Counted from the first letter of the stretch, positions 7,002-16,004 are shown. The stretch is DNA of 64,000 bases from Thermaurantimonas sp046299575 (GCF_046299575.1 NZ_JBKBHX010000002.1:124001-188000); one strand, 5' to 3'. A program made the numbers and translations. The notes: generated by a model not told the origin, from the sequence alone.

Positions 7002-9128
7002 ATGGCTCCAACACCCATCATACAAGAGATAAAACTGCCTGACGGTCAAATAATTACAATTGAGACCGGCAAACTTGCACGTCAGGCACATGGAGCAGTG
7101 GTAGTAAAGTCAGGGGCTACCATGCTGCTGGCCACCGTAGTTTCTAACGAAGAACCGATGGAGGGCATCGACTTCATGCCTCTCACCGTAGAATATCGTG
7201 AAAAATTTTCTTCGTCAGGTCGTGTTCCCGGAGGATTTATAAAACGGGAAGCAAAGCCGAGTGACGAAGAAATTTTGGTTGCCCGCCTGGTTGACCGTGC
7301 TCTGCGACCGCTATTTCCGGAAGACTATCACTCAGATACACAAGTAATTATAAATCTAATCTCCTATGACAAAAACGTAGCTGCCGACTCCTTAGCAGGT
7401 TTGGCAGCTTCAGCTGCTATTGCTGTGTCAAACATCCCGTTTAATGGCCCGATCGGAGAGGTACGAGTGGCCCGCATCAACGGGCAATTTAAAATTAACC
7501 CATCGCCATCTGAAATCCCCACTGCTGATATCGACCTGATGGTAGGGGGTACGATGGACAGCATCATCATGGTAGAGGGCGAAATGAAGGAGGTTTCGGA
7601 ATCTGAAATGCTCGAAGCCCTCAAAGTGGCTCATGAAGCCATAAAAATTCTTTGCCAGGCACAGCTCGAATTAGCCGCTAAAGTACCGGGTGCATTTCCC
7701 AAGCGCGAATATTGCCACGAGTCCAATGACGAAGAGCTCAAAAAGAAAGTAGAGGAAGCTACTTACGTCAAGGTATATGAAGTAGCTAAAAGCGCCCTTC
7801 CAAAAAAAGTTCGCAACTCGCGCTTCAAAGAAATTTTTAAAGAATTCATTGAAACTCTTGGCGAAGGTGTTGATGAGCAAACCGTAAAACTCGCTGAAAA
7901 ATATTATGGCCTGGTGCAATACCACGCCATGCGCAATATGATCCTCAACGAATCCATTCGTCTCGATGGTCGTGGCCCAGCCGATATCCGACCCATATGG
8001 TGTGAAGTTGACTATCTACCCGGTGCTCATGGTTCAGCCATTTTTACACGTGGTGAGACACAATCGCTCACAACTGTCACCTTGGGATCTAAGCTCGATG
8101 AAAACAAAATAGACTCAGCCACATTCGTTGGCTCTGAGCGCTTCTATTTGCATTATAACTTCCCTCCATTTTCTACCGGCGAGGCTAAGCCATTACGCGG
8201 TGTAGGCCGTAGAGAGATTGGGCACGGTAACTTGGCTCAACGAGCTCTCAAACCTGTAATTAGTGAAGATATCCCATACACCATTCGTGTAGTGAGCGAC
8301 ATTCTCGAGTCAAATGGGTCTTCATCGATGGCAACCGTTTGCGCCGGAACGCTTGCCCTAATGGATTCGGGTATTCCGATTTCAGCGCCAGTATCAGGCA
8401 TCGCAATGGGATTAATTACTGACGAAAAGACAGGAAAATGGGCTGTATTAAGTGACATTTTGGGCGATGAAGACCATTTGGGTGACATGGATTTTAAAGT
8501 TACAGGTACGGCAAAAGGTCTCACTGCTTGTCAAATGGATATTAAAATTCAAGGGCTTTCGTTTGAAATTATGGAAAAGGCGCTTATGCAAGCAAGAGAA
8601 GGACGCCTGCATATCCTCAACGAAATGCTCAAAACTATTGACAAGCCTCGCCCAGAACTCAAGCCTCACGCACCTAAAATCATTAAACTAAGCATACCAA
8701 AAGACCTCATCGGCGCAGTTATAGGTCCGGGTGGTAAAATTATTCAGTCAATCCAAAGCGAAACCGGCACTGTAATTGTAATAGAAGAGGTTAACGACAA
8801 AGGTGTGGTTGAAATATCAGGAACCGACCCTGAGGGCATCAATGAAGCTAAAAAGCGAATTTTAGACATCGCTTTTGTGCCCACTGTAGGTGAGGTGTAC
8901 ACAGGAACTGTAAAATCCATTCAAACATACGGTGCATTTATTGAGATAGGGAAAGGAACCGACGGATTGCTGCATGTATCTGAAATTGATCACAAGAGAA
9001 TTGCCAACGTGTCAGACGTGCTGAAAGAAGGCGACAAAATTGATGTAAAACTGATCGCCATTGACGAAAAAGGCAAACTCAAACTGTCGAGAAAGGTACT
9101 GCTGCCCAAACCGGAAGTTTCTGGTTAA
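7002..9128 (+). CDS. pnp: Polyribonucleotide nucleotidyltransferase (PNPase)
   Basis: This 708-residue enzyme is a phosphorolytic 3'-5' exoribonuclease that works in mRNA decay as a ring-shaped trimer. Two RNase PH-like domains (about 1-220 and 310-540) flank an all-helical linker; a KH domain with VIGPGGKIIQ near residue 570 and an S1 domain (GEVYTGTVKSIQTYGAFIEI) end the protein. Conserved catalytic segments such as GDEDHLGDMDFKVTGT are present, so it should be active. It follows rpsO and precedes the primary sigma factor; a small GC hairpin sits in the gap to the latter. Confidence 0.98.
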   Translation: MAPTPIIQEIKLPDGQIITIETGKLARQAHGAVVVKSGATMLLATVVSNEEPMEGIDFMPLTVEYREKFSSSGRVPGGFIKREAKPSDEEILVARLVDRALRPLFPEDYHSDTQVIINLISYDKNVAADSLAGLAASAAIAVSNIPFNGPIGEVRVARINGQFKINPSPSEIPTADIDLMVGGTMDSIIMVEGEMKEVSESEMLEALKVAHEAIKILCQAQLELAAKVPGAFPKREYCHESNDEELKKKVEEATYVKVYEVAKSALPKKVRNSRFKEIFKEFIETLGEGVDEQTVKLAEKYYGLVQYHAMRNMILNESIRLDGRGPADIRPIWCEVDYLPGAHGSAIFTRGETQSLTTVTLGSKLDENKIDSATFVGSERFYLHYNFPPFSTGEAKPLRGVGRREIGHGNLAQRALKPVISEDIPYTIRVVSDILESNGSSSMATVCAGTLALMDSGIPISAPVSGIAMGLITDEKTGKWAVLSDILGDEDHLGDMDFKVTGTAKGLTACQMDIKIQGLSFEIMEKALMQAREGRLHILNEMLKTIDKPRPELKPHAPKIIKLSIPKDLIGAVIGPGGKIIQSIQSETGTVIVIEEVNDKGVVEISGTDPEGINEAKKRILDIAFVPTVGEVYTGTVKSIQTYGAFIEIGKGTDGLLHVSEIDHKRIANVSDVLKEGDKIDVKLIAIDEKGKLKLSRKVLLPKPEVSG

Positions 9129-9139
9129 TTACCCCCTCC

Positions 9140-9155
9140 GCGCGATACATCGCGC
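9140..9155 (+). other. GC-rich hairpin between pnp and the sigma factor gene
   Basis: GCGCGAT and ATCGCGC are perfect inverted arms of 7 nt with a 2-nt centre. No T-run follows, so this is not a standard terminator; it may protect or process the pnp transcript end. Confidence 0.35.
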
Positions 9156-9215
9156 TGCTGCTTATTGATTCAAGAATTCAACTTCTAAATCCCCTTTGAA
9201 AACACCAGTTGACAA

Positions 9216-10082
9216 ATGAGGCAACTAAAAATTGTAAAACAGGTTACGAACCGCGAAACTGCTTCGCTGGACAAATACCTACAAGAAATCGGCAAAGTAG
9301 AACTCATCAGTGCCGAACAAGAGGTAGAACTAGCCCAGCGCATAAAGGCTGGTGACCAGAAAGCTCTGGAACAACTTACAAAGGCCAACCTGCGTTTTGT
9401 GGTATCAGTAGCTAAACAGTATCAAAATCAAGGTCTTACTTTACCAGACCTCATTAACGAGGGAAATCTTGGCCTTATAAAGGCTGCTCAGCGCTTTGAC
9501 GAAACAAGAGGTTTTAAATTTATTTCCTACGCCGTTTGGTGGATTCGACAATCCATCCTTCAAGCTCTGGCCGAACAGAGCCGCATTGTTCGCTTACCGC
9601 TTAACAAAATTGGCGCAATTAACAAAATCAATAAAGCTTATGCCCAGCTCGAACAAGAGCACGAACGTGCACCATCAGCCGAAGAAATCGCCAGCCTGCT
9701 CGATATGTCAGAAGAGGACGTAAAAGAAAGCCTCAAAAACAGCGGCCGCCATGTGTCAATGGATGCTCCGCTGGTAGAAGGTGAAGATTCTAACCTCTAT
9801 GACGTACTCAGCTATGGCGAAAGCCCAAACCCTGAGGAAGACCTCATGCACGAATCTCTTCGTATTGAGATCGAGCGCGCTCTGTCAACGCTCACTCCTC
9901 GTGAGGCAGATGTAATCAGACTATTTTTCGGCTTAAATGGTCAGCATCCGCTAACGCTCGAAGAAATCGGCGATAAGTTTGACTTGACACGTGAACGCGT
10001 GCGTCAGATAAAAGAAAAAGCCATTCGCCGACTCAAGCATACTTCACGCAGCCGAATTTTGAAATCCTATTTAGGAGGTTAA
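9216..10082 (+). CDS. rpoD: Primary RNA polymerase sigma factor (short Bacteroidota RpoD/SigA)
   Basis: The 288-residue sigma-70 protein directs RNA polymerase to housekeeping promoters. Region 1.2 (DKYLQEIGKVELIS), region 2 (DLINEGNLGLIKAAQRFD and YAVWWIRQSI), region 3 and the region 4 helix-turn-helix (LTLEEIGDKFDLTRERVRQI) are all present; region 1.1 and the long non-conserved insert of proteobacterial RpoD are absent, as is normal for the phylum. This sigma is the one that recognises the TAnnTTTG boxes seen across the window. A strong terminator follows the stop. Confidence 0.95.
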   Translation: MRQLKIVKQVTNRETASLDKYLQEIGKVELISAEQEVELAQRIKAGDQKALEQLTKANLRFVVSVAKQYQNQGLTLPDLINEGNLGLIKAAQRFDETRGFKFISYAVWWIRQSILQALAEQSRIVRLPLNKIGAINKINKAYAQLEQEHERAPSAEEIASLLDMSEEDVKESLKNSGRHVSMDAPLVEGEDSNLYDVLSYGESPNPEEDLMHESLRIEIERALSTLTPREADVIRLFFGLNGQHPLTLEEIGDKFDLTRERVRQIKEKAIRRLKHTSRSRILKSYLGG

Positions 10083-10109
10083 TCAGTTTTTTTTTACAAA
10101 CTTTTGCAG

Positions 10110-10138
10110 AAAGCCGCCCCGGATTGGCGGCTTTTTTT
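10110..10138 (+). terminator. Rho-independent terminator after the sigma factor gene
   Basis: AAGCCGCC and GGCGGCTT form a perfect GC-rich stem with a 7-nt loop, followed by a run of seven T. Confidence 0.85.
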
Positions 10139-10236
10139 ATTCAATTTACACAAATTCTCATGGTCTCAAGAGAACCTTTACTTCACTAAAAATCTATCTA
10201 TTTCAACCATTCTTTTACCATTTCGATTGCTTCCGG

Positions 10237-10244
10237 TATCTTTG
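10237..10244 (+). promoter_or_regulatory. -7 promoter element of paaBC
   Basis: TATCTTTG matches TAnnTTTG exactly and is followed by GC as in rpsO. It lies 20 nt before the paaB ATG. The -33 region has only TTTTA. Confidence 0.5.
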
Positions 10245-10264
10245 CGAGAAACTGTAGCCAACAT

Positions 10265-10552
10265 ATGTCCACTGATCAATGGCCTCTCTGGGAAGTATTT
10301 GTGCGGAGTAAAAATGGATTGAGCCATAAGCATGTGGGAAGCCTTCATGCCCCTGATGCACAAACAGCGATACTCAATGCGCGCGATGTTTATACTCGTC
10401 GGAGTGAAGGCACAAGCATTTGGGTAGTCGAAGCGCGTCATATACACGCCTCAGCCCCCGATGCGAAAGAACCACTTTTTACTCCTGCCGACGACAAGGT
10501 GTATCGCCATCCTACTTTTTACGACATTCCCGATGAAGTAGGTCATATGTAA
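10265..10552 (+). CDS. paaB: 1,2-phenylacetyl-CoA epoxidase subunit PaaB
   Basis: This 95-residue protein is the small PaaB subunit, recognised by WPLWEVFVRSKNGLSHKHVGS at the N terminus, ARDVYTRR and the C-terminal DKVYRHPTFY. In the known complex, PaaA (catalytic di-iron subunit) and PaaC form the core and PaaB bridges copies; the complex epoxidises phenylacetyl-CoA with electrons from PaaE. Here paaB is followed by paaC but paaA, paaD and paaE are not adjacent; upstream is a terminated sigma factor gene. So it is a split or reduced paa locus. Confidence 0.9.
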   Translation: MSTDQWPLWEVFVRSKNGLSHKHVGSLHAPDAQTAILNARDVYTRRSEGTSIWVVEARHIHASAPDAKEPLFTPADDKVYRHPTFYDIPDEVGHM

Positions 10553-10564
10553 TTTGTTGTTTTA

Positions 10565-11341
10565 ATGAAAAAAAATATCCATACCCAAGGAGCTGATCAT
10601 CGTCTTATTTACACATTGCGATTAGCCGATTCTGCCTTAATTCTAGGACAAAGATTAAGTGAATGGTGCGGACACGGACCTGAACTGGAACTCGATATCG
10701 CTCTGAGCAATATTGCGCTCGACCAGCTGGGGCATGCACGCATGCTCTATCAATATGCGGCCCGTCAGCTCGGTTCTGGTGTTACGGAAGATGATCTTGT
10801 TTTCTTTCGCGATGCCAGTTCATTTCACAATCTGCTGATAACAGAACTGCCCAATGGTCACTGGGGCGATACCCTAGCACGCCAGTTTTTATTCGATACC
10901 TATAACTTCTATTTGTATTCGGCACTTTGCAAATCAACCGACGAAGACATTAAAGCAATTGCACTAAAAGCCATTAAAGAAATTACCTACCATGCCCAGT
11001 GGAGTGCCGAGTGGGTCATAAGACTCGGCGACGGTACCGAAGAGAGCCATCAAAAAATTCAAAAATCACTTGACGACCTTTGGATGTGGACAGGTGAGTT
11101 TTTTATGGCAGATGAGGTAGATATGAATATGGCTGATATAGGGGTCGGCGTAAATCCCGAAAGTTTAAAACCAGCCTGGGAGTCAAAAGTCAACGAAATA
11201 CTCTCCATTGCTACACTTACTGTGCCTCAATGTACGTGGTTTCAAAAAGGCGGTAAACAAGGCCGTCACACAGAATATTTAGGTTACATTCTGGCAGAAA
11301 TGCAGCATCTGCCCCGGATGTATCCCGATGCAAAGTGGTAA
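10565..11341 (+). CDS. paaC: 1,2-phenylacetyl-CoA epoxidase subunit PaaC
   Basis: This 258-residue ferritin-like helical protein matches PaaC, with LSNIALDQLGHARMLY near residue 45 and LGDGTEESHQKIQ plus LDDLWMWTGEFF in the second half. PaaC is the structural partner of the catalytic PaaA and is itself non-catalytic in the characterised enzyme. It is 12 nt downstream of paaB and shares its promoter. Without paaA nearby, function depends on paaA elsewhere in the genome. A 125-nt gap separates it from the aminotransferase. Confidence 0.9.
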   Translation: MKKNIHTQGADHRLIYTLRLADSALILGQRLSEWCGHGPELELDIALSNIALDQLGHARMLYQYAARQLGSGVTEDDLVFFRDASSFHNLLITELPNGHWGDTLARQFLFDTYNFYLYSALCKSTDEDIKAIALKAIKEITYHAQWSAEWVIRLGDGTEESHQKIQKSLDDLWMWTGEFFMADEVDMNMADIGVGVNPESLKPAWESKVNEILSIATLTVPQCTWFQKGGKQGRHTEYLGYILAEMQHLPRMYPDAKW

Positions 11342-11466
11342 GCCTACATCGTCTTTGCCATATTCATTTTTTTAACCAAATACAGGTACCAATTATTAAT
11401 TAGAAGTTTAATGTGTAAACTTTCTGCTTGTTGAAGCTTTATTTTGTTTGAAACTGGTGTTATTGC

Positions 11467-12609
11467 ATGTTTTTTCCATCTAAGTTTCCGACACTTGCTA
11501 CCACGATTTTCTCCAAAATGTCAGCTATGGCTGCAGAGTATGGAGCGGTAAATCTCTCCCAAGGGTTTCCTGACTTCCGCCCGCCAGAAGAACTGCTTAG
11601 CTGCATTCAGCGTCATATTAATACGCATTCACATCAGTATGCTCCCATGCCAGGCCTGCCGGCGCTTCGCCAGGCTATTGCAGAAATGCATCGTCGAACC
11701 CATGACACACTGATTGATCCAGATACTGAAATTACCATTACTGCCGGTGCTACCCAGGCTCTATTTGCTTTAATAGCTACAGTGGTATATCCAGGTGACG
11801 AAGTCGTTGTACTGGCACCTTCGTACGACAGCTATGCTCCTGCTGTAGAGCTCATGGGGGGAAGAATAGTTGAAATACCCCTAAATCCTGATTTCAGTCT
11901 TCCCACATTTGAAATAGCAAAAGTCATCTCGCCTAAAACTCGGCTTCTGATAGTAAATAATCCTCACAACCCGACTGGCAAAGTACTCACGCCGGTCGAA
12001 ATGCACTTCCTCGAAAATATCGCGAATGAAAATCCTCATCTCATCTTCCTCTTCGACGAAGTATATCAGCATATTGTATTTGACGGATTTCAACATCTTA
12101 CTGCCCTTTCCTATCCCGAATTGAGAAAAAGGGCTGCCTGCGTCTATTCCTTTGGAAAAAGCCTGAACGCTACCGGCTGGAAAATTGGCTACATTGTTGC
12201 CAACGAACACTTAACACGCGAGATCCGAAAGATCCATCAATACGAAGTCTTTGCTGTAAACAGCTTTATGCAAGCGGCCCTCGCAGAGTATTTACCTGAT
12301 TTCGACCCGTTTGCCTTAGTTGCACAGCTGCAGGCAGCACGCGATTACCTTCTGGCACAGCTCGCCGATACCCGGTTTAAACCCATACCTTCACAAGGCA
12401 GTTACTTCCAGCTTTACGATTATTCAGAAATATCTGAACTCGACGACATTCATTTTACCGAATGGCTTGTCAAAGAAGTAGGAGTAGCTCTGATTCCTAT
12501 TTCAGTTTTTTATAAAAATCCCCCAAAAAACCAGCGACTTGTGCGTTTCTGCTTTGCCAAACGCAATGAAACGTTGCAACTTGCCGCCCAACGCCTAAAA
12601 AATTTATAA
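11467..12609 (+). CDS. PLP-dependent aminotransferase, methionine/kynurenine aminotransferase type
   Basis: This 380-residue fold-type I aminotransferase resembles YbdL (methionine aminotransferase) and kynurenine aminotransferases. The N-terminal AVNLSQGFPDF, the TAGATQALFALI helix, NNPHNPTGK and the PLP lysine K231 in SFGKSLNATGWK are visible, and the C-terminal RFCFAK binds the carboxylate. It probably transaminates methionine or aromatic amino acids with 2-oxo acids. The stop codon overlaps the ATG of the next gene by one base (TAATG), so the pair is translationally coupled. Confidence 0.87.
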   Translation: MFFPSKFPTLATTIFSKMSAMAAEYGAVNLSQGFPDFRPPEELLSCIQRHINTHSHQYAPMPGLPALRQAIAEMHRRTHDTLIDPDTEITITAGATQALFALIATVVYPGDEVVVLAPSYDSYAPAVELMGGRIVEIPLNPDFSLPTFEIAKVISPKTRLLIVNNPHNPTGKVLTPVEMHFLENIANENPHLIFLFDEVYQHIVFDGFQHLTALSYPELRKRAACVYSFGKSLNATGWKIGYIVANEHLTREIRKIHQYEVFAVNSFMQAALAEYLPDFDPFALVAQLQAARDYLLAQLADTRFKPIPSQGSYFQLYDYSEISELDDIHFTEWLVKEVGVALIPISVFYKNPPKNQRLVRFCFAKRNETLQLAAQRLKNL

Positions 12610-14651
12610 TGCGAATGAACGATTTTCAGAATCCTCTACTTCAACCATTTGAAGCTCCTTTTCAGATACCACCTTTTGAACGCATTCAACCTGAGCACTT
12701 TAAACCCGCCTTCGATCAGGCCCTTGAGGAAGCTCGCGTTGAAGTTCAGTCCATCGCCGAGGATAACTCAGAACCCACCTTCCAAAATACCATAGAGGCC
12801 CTCGAATATGCTGGGCTTCGATTGAATGAACTTTCAGAAATCTTCTTTAACCTAAACAGTGCTGAGACAAATGATCAAATTCAACAACTGGCCCAAGAAA
12901 TAAGCCCCTTACTGGCTGAGTACAGCAACGATGTTCTGCTTAATGAACGCCTCTTCGCACGTATCCGGGCCGTGTATCAAAACACAGATCAGGATGCTCT
13001 CACACCAGAACAACGAATGCTTTTGCGCAAGACTTACCGCGCTTTCACTCGAAATGGTGCTCTACTCGACGATGAAAAGAAAAAACAACTGCGCCAAATC
13101 GACCAGCAGCTCGCTGTGCTCACTCAAAAATTTGCTCAAAATGTACTGGCCGATACCAATGCTTTCGAACTTTGGCTTTTGGAATCAGACCTCGAAGGCT
13201 TACCAGATTTCCTTCGCGAGGCTGCTAAAGAAGCAGCTATCCAAAAGGGAAAGCCTGACCTATGGCTCATTACACTTCAGGCTGACAACTATATACCCTT
13301 TATGACCTACAGCGCTCGGCGCGATTTGCGCGAGCGATTGTTCCGAGCTTACGGTGCCCGAGCCTATCATACCGAGCACGACAATAGCGATATCGTTTGC
13401 CAAATAGCTGACCTCCGTCTTAGGCGAGCCCAATTATTGGGCTTCGAAAGCCATGCACACTTCGTGCTCGTAGAGCGTATGGCTGGCACACCCGAGCGCG
13501 TCTGGAAGTTTCTAGACTTTCTGAAAACCCATTCGCGACCAGCCGCCCTCTCCGATACCGAAAAGCTTAGTAAACGCGCCCTTGCGGAAGGGCTCGACTC
13601 TCTACAGCGCTGGGATGTGGCCTACATTATGGAAAAAATCAAAAAAGAGGAAGTCGGAATCGATGACGAGCAGCTAAAACCCTATTTTCCCCTTCAGCAA
13701 GTTGTAGAACAAGGAATTTTTCAGCTTGCTCAACGACTTTATGGCCTACACTTCACCCTGCGCAGCGACCTTCCAAAGTACCATCCCGACGTACAAACCT
13801 ACGAAGTTACTGACGCGAATGGCCGCCATCTGGCCATCTTTATGGCCGATTACTTCCCACGTCCGGGTAAGCGTGCTGGTGCATGGATGACGCAGTACCG
13901 AGGTCAGTACCGTTACCAAGGCCGCGAGGTACGCCCTATTATCAGCATCGTCTGTAATTTCAGCAAGCCCACATCCACCAAACCCTCACTGCTAACCTTC
14001 GACGAAGTACTCACACTTTTTCACGAGTTTGGTCACGCCCTCCACGGCATTCTGGCTGATACCACCTATCCATCGCTCAGCGGCACTAATGTTTACTGGG
14101 ACTTTGTTGAGCTGCCCTCCCAAATCCTCGAAAACTGGTGCTACACCGAGCCTGTGCTATCGTCTATGGCGCGCCATTACCTCACTGGCGAGCCACTCCC
14201 AGTTGGAATCATCGATCGCCTCAAGCGCATGAAGACCTTTATGGAAGGCTATGCCACCTTCCGTCAGCTCTCCTTTGGCATACTCGACATGCATTGGCAT
14301 CACACACTTTCTACTCCTCCTGAAGATTTAAAATCTTTTGAGACATATGCAATAGCCGATGTCGACCTCCTGCCACCTGTACCAGGCACAGCCATCTCCA
14401 CTTCCTTCAGCCACATCTTCCACGGAGCATATGCAGCCGGATACTACAGTTACAAGTGGGCTGAGGTGCTTGATGCCGACGCCTTTGAGTCCTTTGAGCA
14501 AGAAGGGCTTTTCAATCCACATGTAGCCAAGCGCTTTCGCCAGTTACTTAGTGCCGGGGGCACAGTCGAGCCCATGGAGCTATACATCCGATTCAAAGGC
14601 CGCGAACCAGATCCAGCCGCCCTCCTTCGCCGAGCTGGATTGATAAAATAA
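12609..14651 (+). CDS. M3 family metallopeptidase (oligopeptidase A / Dcp-like)
   Basis: The 680-residue thimet-type zinc peptidase degrades short peptides in the cytoplasm; no signal peptide is present. The HEFGHALH zinc motif starts at H472, with the third ligand expected in the SQILENW helix about 27 residues on. Length and sequence agree with bacterial PrlC/Dcp. It starts one base inside the aminotransferase stop. Codon use is noticeably richer in C and G at third positions than in the AT-rich genes nearby. A GC-rich non-coding element follows the stop. Confidence 0.92.
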   Translation: MRMNDFQNPLLQPFEAPFQIPPFERIQPEHFKPAFDQALEEARVEVQSIAEDNSEPTFQNTIEALEYAGLRLNELSEIFFNLNSAETNDQIQQLAQEISPLLAEYSNDVLLNERLFARIRAVYQNTDQDALTPEQRMLLRKTYRAFTRNGALLDDEKKKQLRQIDQQLAVLTQKFAQNVLADTNAFELWLLESDLEGLPDFLREAAKEAAIQKGKPDLWLITLQADNYIPFMTYSARRDLRERLFRAYGARAYHTEHDNSDIVCQIADLRLRRAQLLGFESHAHFVLVERMAGTPERVWKFLDFLKTHSRPAALSDTEKLSKRALAEGLDSLQRWDVAYIMEKIKKEEVGIDDEQLKPYFPLQQVVEQGIFQLAQRLYGLHFTLRSDLPKYHPDVQTYEVTDANGRHLAIFMADYFPRPGKRAGAWMTQYRGQYRYQGREVRPIISIVCNFSKPTSTKPSLLTFDEVLTLFHEFGHALHGILADTTYPSLSGTNVYWDFVELPSQILENWCYTEPVLSSMARHYLTGEPLPVGIIDRLKRMKTFMEGYATFRQLSFGILDMHWHHTLSTPPEDLKSFETYAIADVDLLPPVPGTAISTSFSHIFHGAYAAGYYSYKWAEVLDADAFESFEQEGLFNPHVAKRFRQLLSAGGTVEPMELYIRFKGREPDPAALLRRAGLIK

Positions 14652-14672
14652 TTCTTTTTTCTGATTGTCATT

Positions 14673-14920
14673 TGGGCGTGCCCCTCACTTCCTTCGCTGC
14701 GCTCAGTCGTTCGGGTCGGGCTATCCGCTCATATTCGCCTCGCGGGTGGGGGCGGCACATTAGACTCTTCCAGAAAATTCAGCCCCCGAATTCGTCTGGG
14801 CTGCGTTGTCTGTCCTTACGGCTAGCCAGCCTCGCCCAGGTGCCGCAGTGCCCCATCCGCATCGGCTCATATCCGCTTCTATCCCTCACGCAGCAGCGGC
14901 CTTCAGCCGCCTTTTTTAAA
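14673..14920. repeat. GC-rich intergenic structured element (Bacteroidota-type palindromic repeat)
   Basis: The stretch is sharply richer in GC than the flanks. It opens with GGGCGTGCCCCTCAC, contains TTCGGGTCGGGCTATCCGCT, and closes with CGCTTCTATCCCTCACGC. Internal complementary arms include TGGGGGCGGCAC (14747-14758) against GTGCCGC...CCCCA (14840-14855) and CAGCCC/GGGCTG (14780-14803). From memory, elements opening GGGCGTGCCC...GTCGGGC..TCCGCT and closing ATCCCT.ACGC recur in intergenic DNA of many Bacteroidota; I cannot confirm copy number from one window. Confidence 0.6.
14896..14917 (+). terminator. Terminator-like hairpin at the end of the GC-rich element
   Basis: GCGGC and GCCGC pair across a CTTCA loop and are followed by TTTTTT. 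It may terminate the aminotransferase-peptidase transcript. Confidence 0.55.
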
Positions 14921-14940
14921 CTTTAACTTTAACTAATATT

Positions 14941-15197
14941 AAAACTTTTTCTGTGCCCTTCTTCGAGTTCTGCTGAAAACAACTCTTCCTCTTTTAATCC
15001 AATGGAACTAGAGAGGGGGCAGGGGGGGGAGTAATCATCGAGTTAAAGGTCAAAGGATAAAGGTTCAGGTGTTTGAACTTTAACTAAGACTAAAACTAAA
15101 AAACCTTTCCTTCGCCCTACTGCTATTCAGCAGGAAAATTTGGTTAAGGGTTAAGGGTTGTCAATTGTCAATGCCAAAATAACGTTGACCGTTTTTT
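14941..15197. repeat. Dispersed intergenic repeat, copy A
   Basis: This copy shares ordered, diverged blocks with 56321-56577: TCCTCTTTTAATCCAA, TAGAGAGGGGG, GAGTAATCATCGAGT, AACTAAGACTAAAAC, TTGGTTAAGGGTTAAG and GTTGACCGTTTTTTAA. It ends right at the stop codon of the inositol phosphatase gene. No open frame is conserved between copies. Confidence 0.55.
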
Positions 15198-15200
15198 AAT

Positions 15201-16004
15201 CTACTTTACCAATCCGCTATCTCGCACTAGTTCCATAAAGTCATCATATACCCACGGCTGCCCGGCCACTATTTCACCACCAAACAAAAAGTTTTCACCT
15301 CCCGAAAAATCGGTTACTCTACCTCCAGCCTCTAATACGATCACGATTCCCGCTGCTACATCCCATGCACTCAGGCCATATTCAAAAAACACATCAAATC
15401 TACCTGCAGCCACATAGGCTAAGTCGATAGCGGCAGAACCAATCCTGCGTACCCCTCGCGTGCAATAAAATGTGCTGTTTATCAACTTCATAAATGCAGG
15501 CATTCGCCCATAGTCGCGATAGGGGAATCCCGTGGCGAGCAGTGCCTTATCGAGTCCGGGTTGAGTTCTAACCTGTATTGGCCGACCATTTTTATATGCA
15601 CCTTCGCCTTTTATTGCCGAGTAAAGGTCATTTAATCCACAGTCGTAGATTACACCGACAATAGGTGTCTTACGATGTGCCAGCCCGATGCTAACGGAAT
15701 AAAACGGAAGACCGTGAATAAAATTGGTGGTTCCATCTAAGGGATCAATAATCCACACATATTCATAATCACCTGATTGGCTTACAGTGGCCTCTTCTGT
15801 GATAAAACCAGCCTCCGGCAGAATGTGCTTTAATTCATTGACAATCAGCTCTTCTGATGTTTTATCTACATAGCTCACAAAGGAGTTTAACTCCTTTATT
15901 TCAACGCTTTTTTCCGAAAAATTTCTTTGCTCGTTTTGAATGAATTGCGCTGCTCTTTGGGCTACGGCCTCTACTTTTTTTACTAAATCTCTGAGATCAA
16001 TCAT
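15201..16004 (-). CDS. suhB: Inositol monophosphatase family protein
   Basis: The 267-residue protein is a Mg-dependent, Li-sensitive sugar-phosphatase of the IMPase/SuhB family. The metal ligands E70-E71, D87 and D90 (IDPLDGTTNF) and the second motif AWDVAAG near residue 219 are intact. It probably dephosphorylates inositol-1-phosphate or a related phosphomonoester. It overlaps the end of gldC by 4 nt (ATGA) and is the last gene of a gldB-gldC-IMPase operon. The symbol suhB is assigned by family only. Confidence 0.9.
   Translation of the reverse strand: MIDLRDLVKKVEAVAQRAAQFIQNEQRNFSEKSVEIKELNSFVSYVDKTSEELIVNELKHILPEAGFITEEATVSQSGDYEYVWIIDPLDGTTNFIHGLPFYSVSIGLAHRKTPIVGVIYDCGLNDLYSAIKGEGAYKNGRPIQVRTQPGLDKALLATGFPYRDYGRMPAFMKLINSTFYCTRGVRRIGSAAIDLAYVAAGRFDVFFEYGLSAWDVAAGIVIVLEAGGRVTDFSGGENFLFGGEIVAGQPWVYDDFMELVRDSGLVK

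Larger units (their letters stand above)
14652..15200. other. Gene-free convergent gap with two distinct elements
   Basis: This 549-nt gap lies between the ends of two converging genes. Its left part (14673-14920) is a GC-rich structured element listed separately; its right part (14941-15197) is a copy of a dispersed intergenic repeat also listed separately. I find no credible protein gene in it. The plus-strand open frame over the GC-rich part reads as low-complexity RSGRAIRS-like translation of the element. Confidence 0.7.

Noticed and set aside
14672..14926. 84-codon plus-strand open frame in the 14.7-kb gap
   Set aside because: It follows the GC-rich structured element exactly, has no start context or recognisable family, and its composition is that of the palindromic element.
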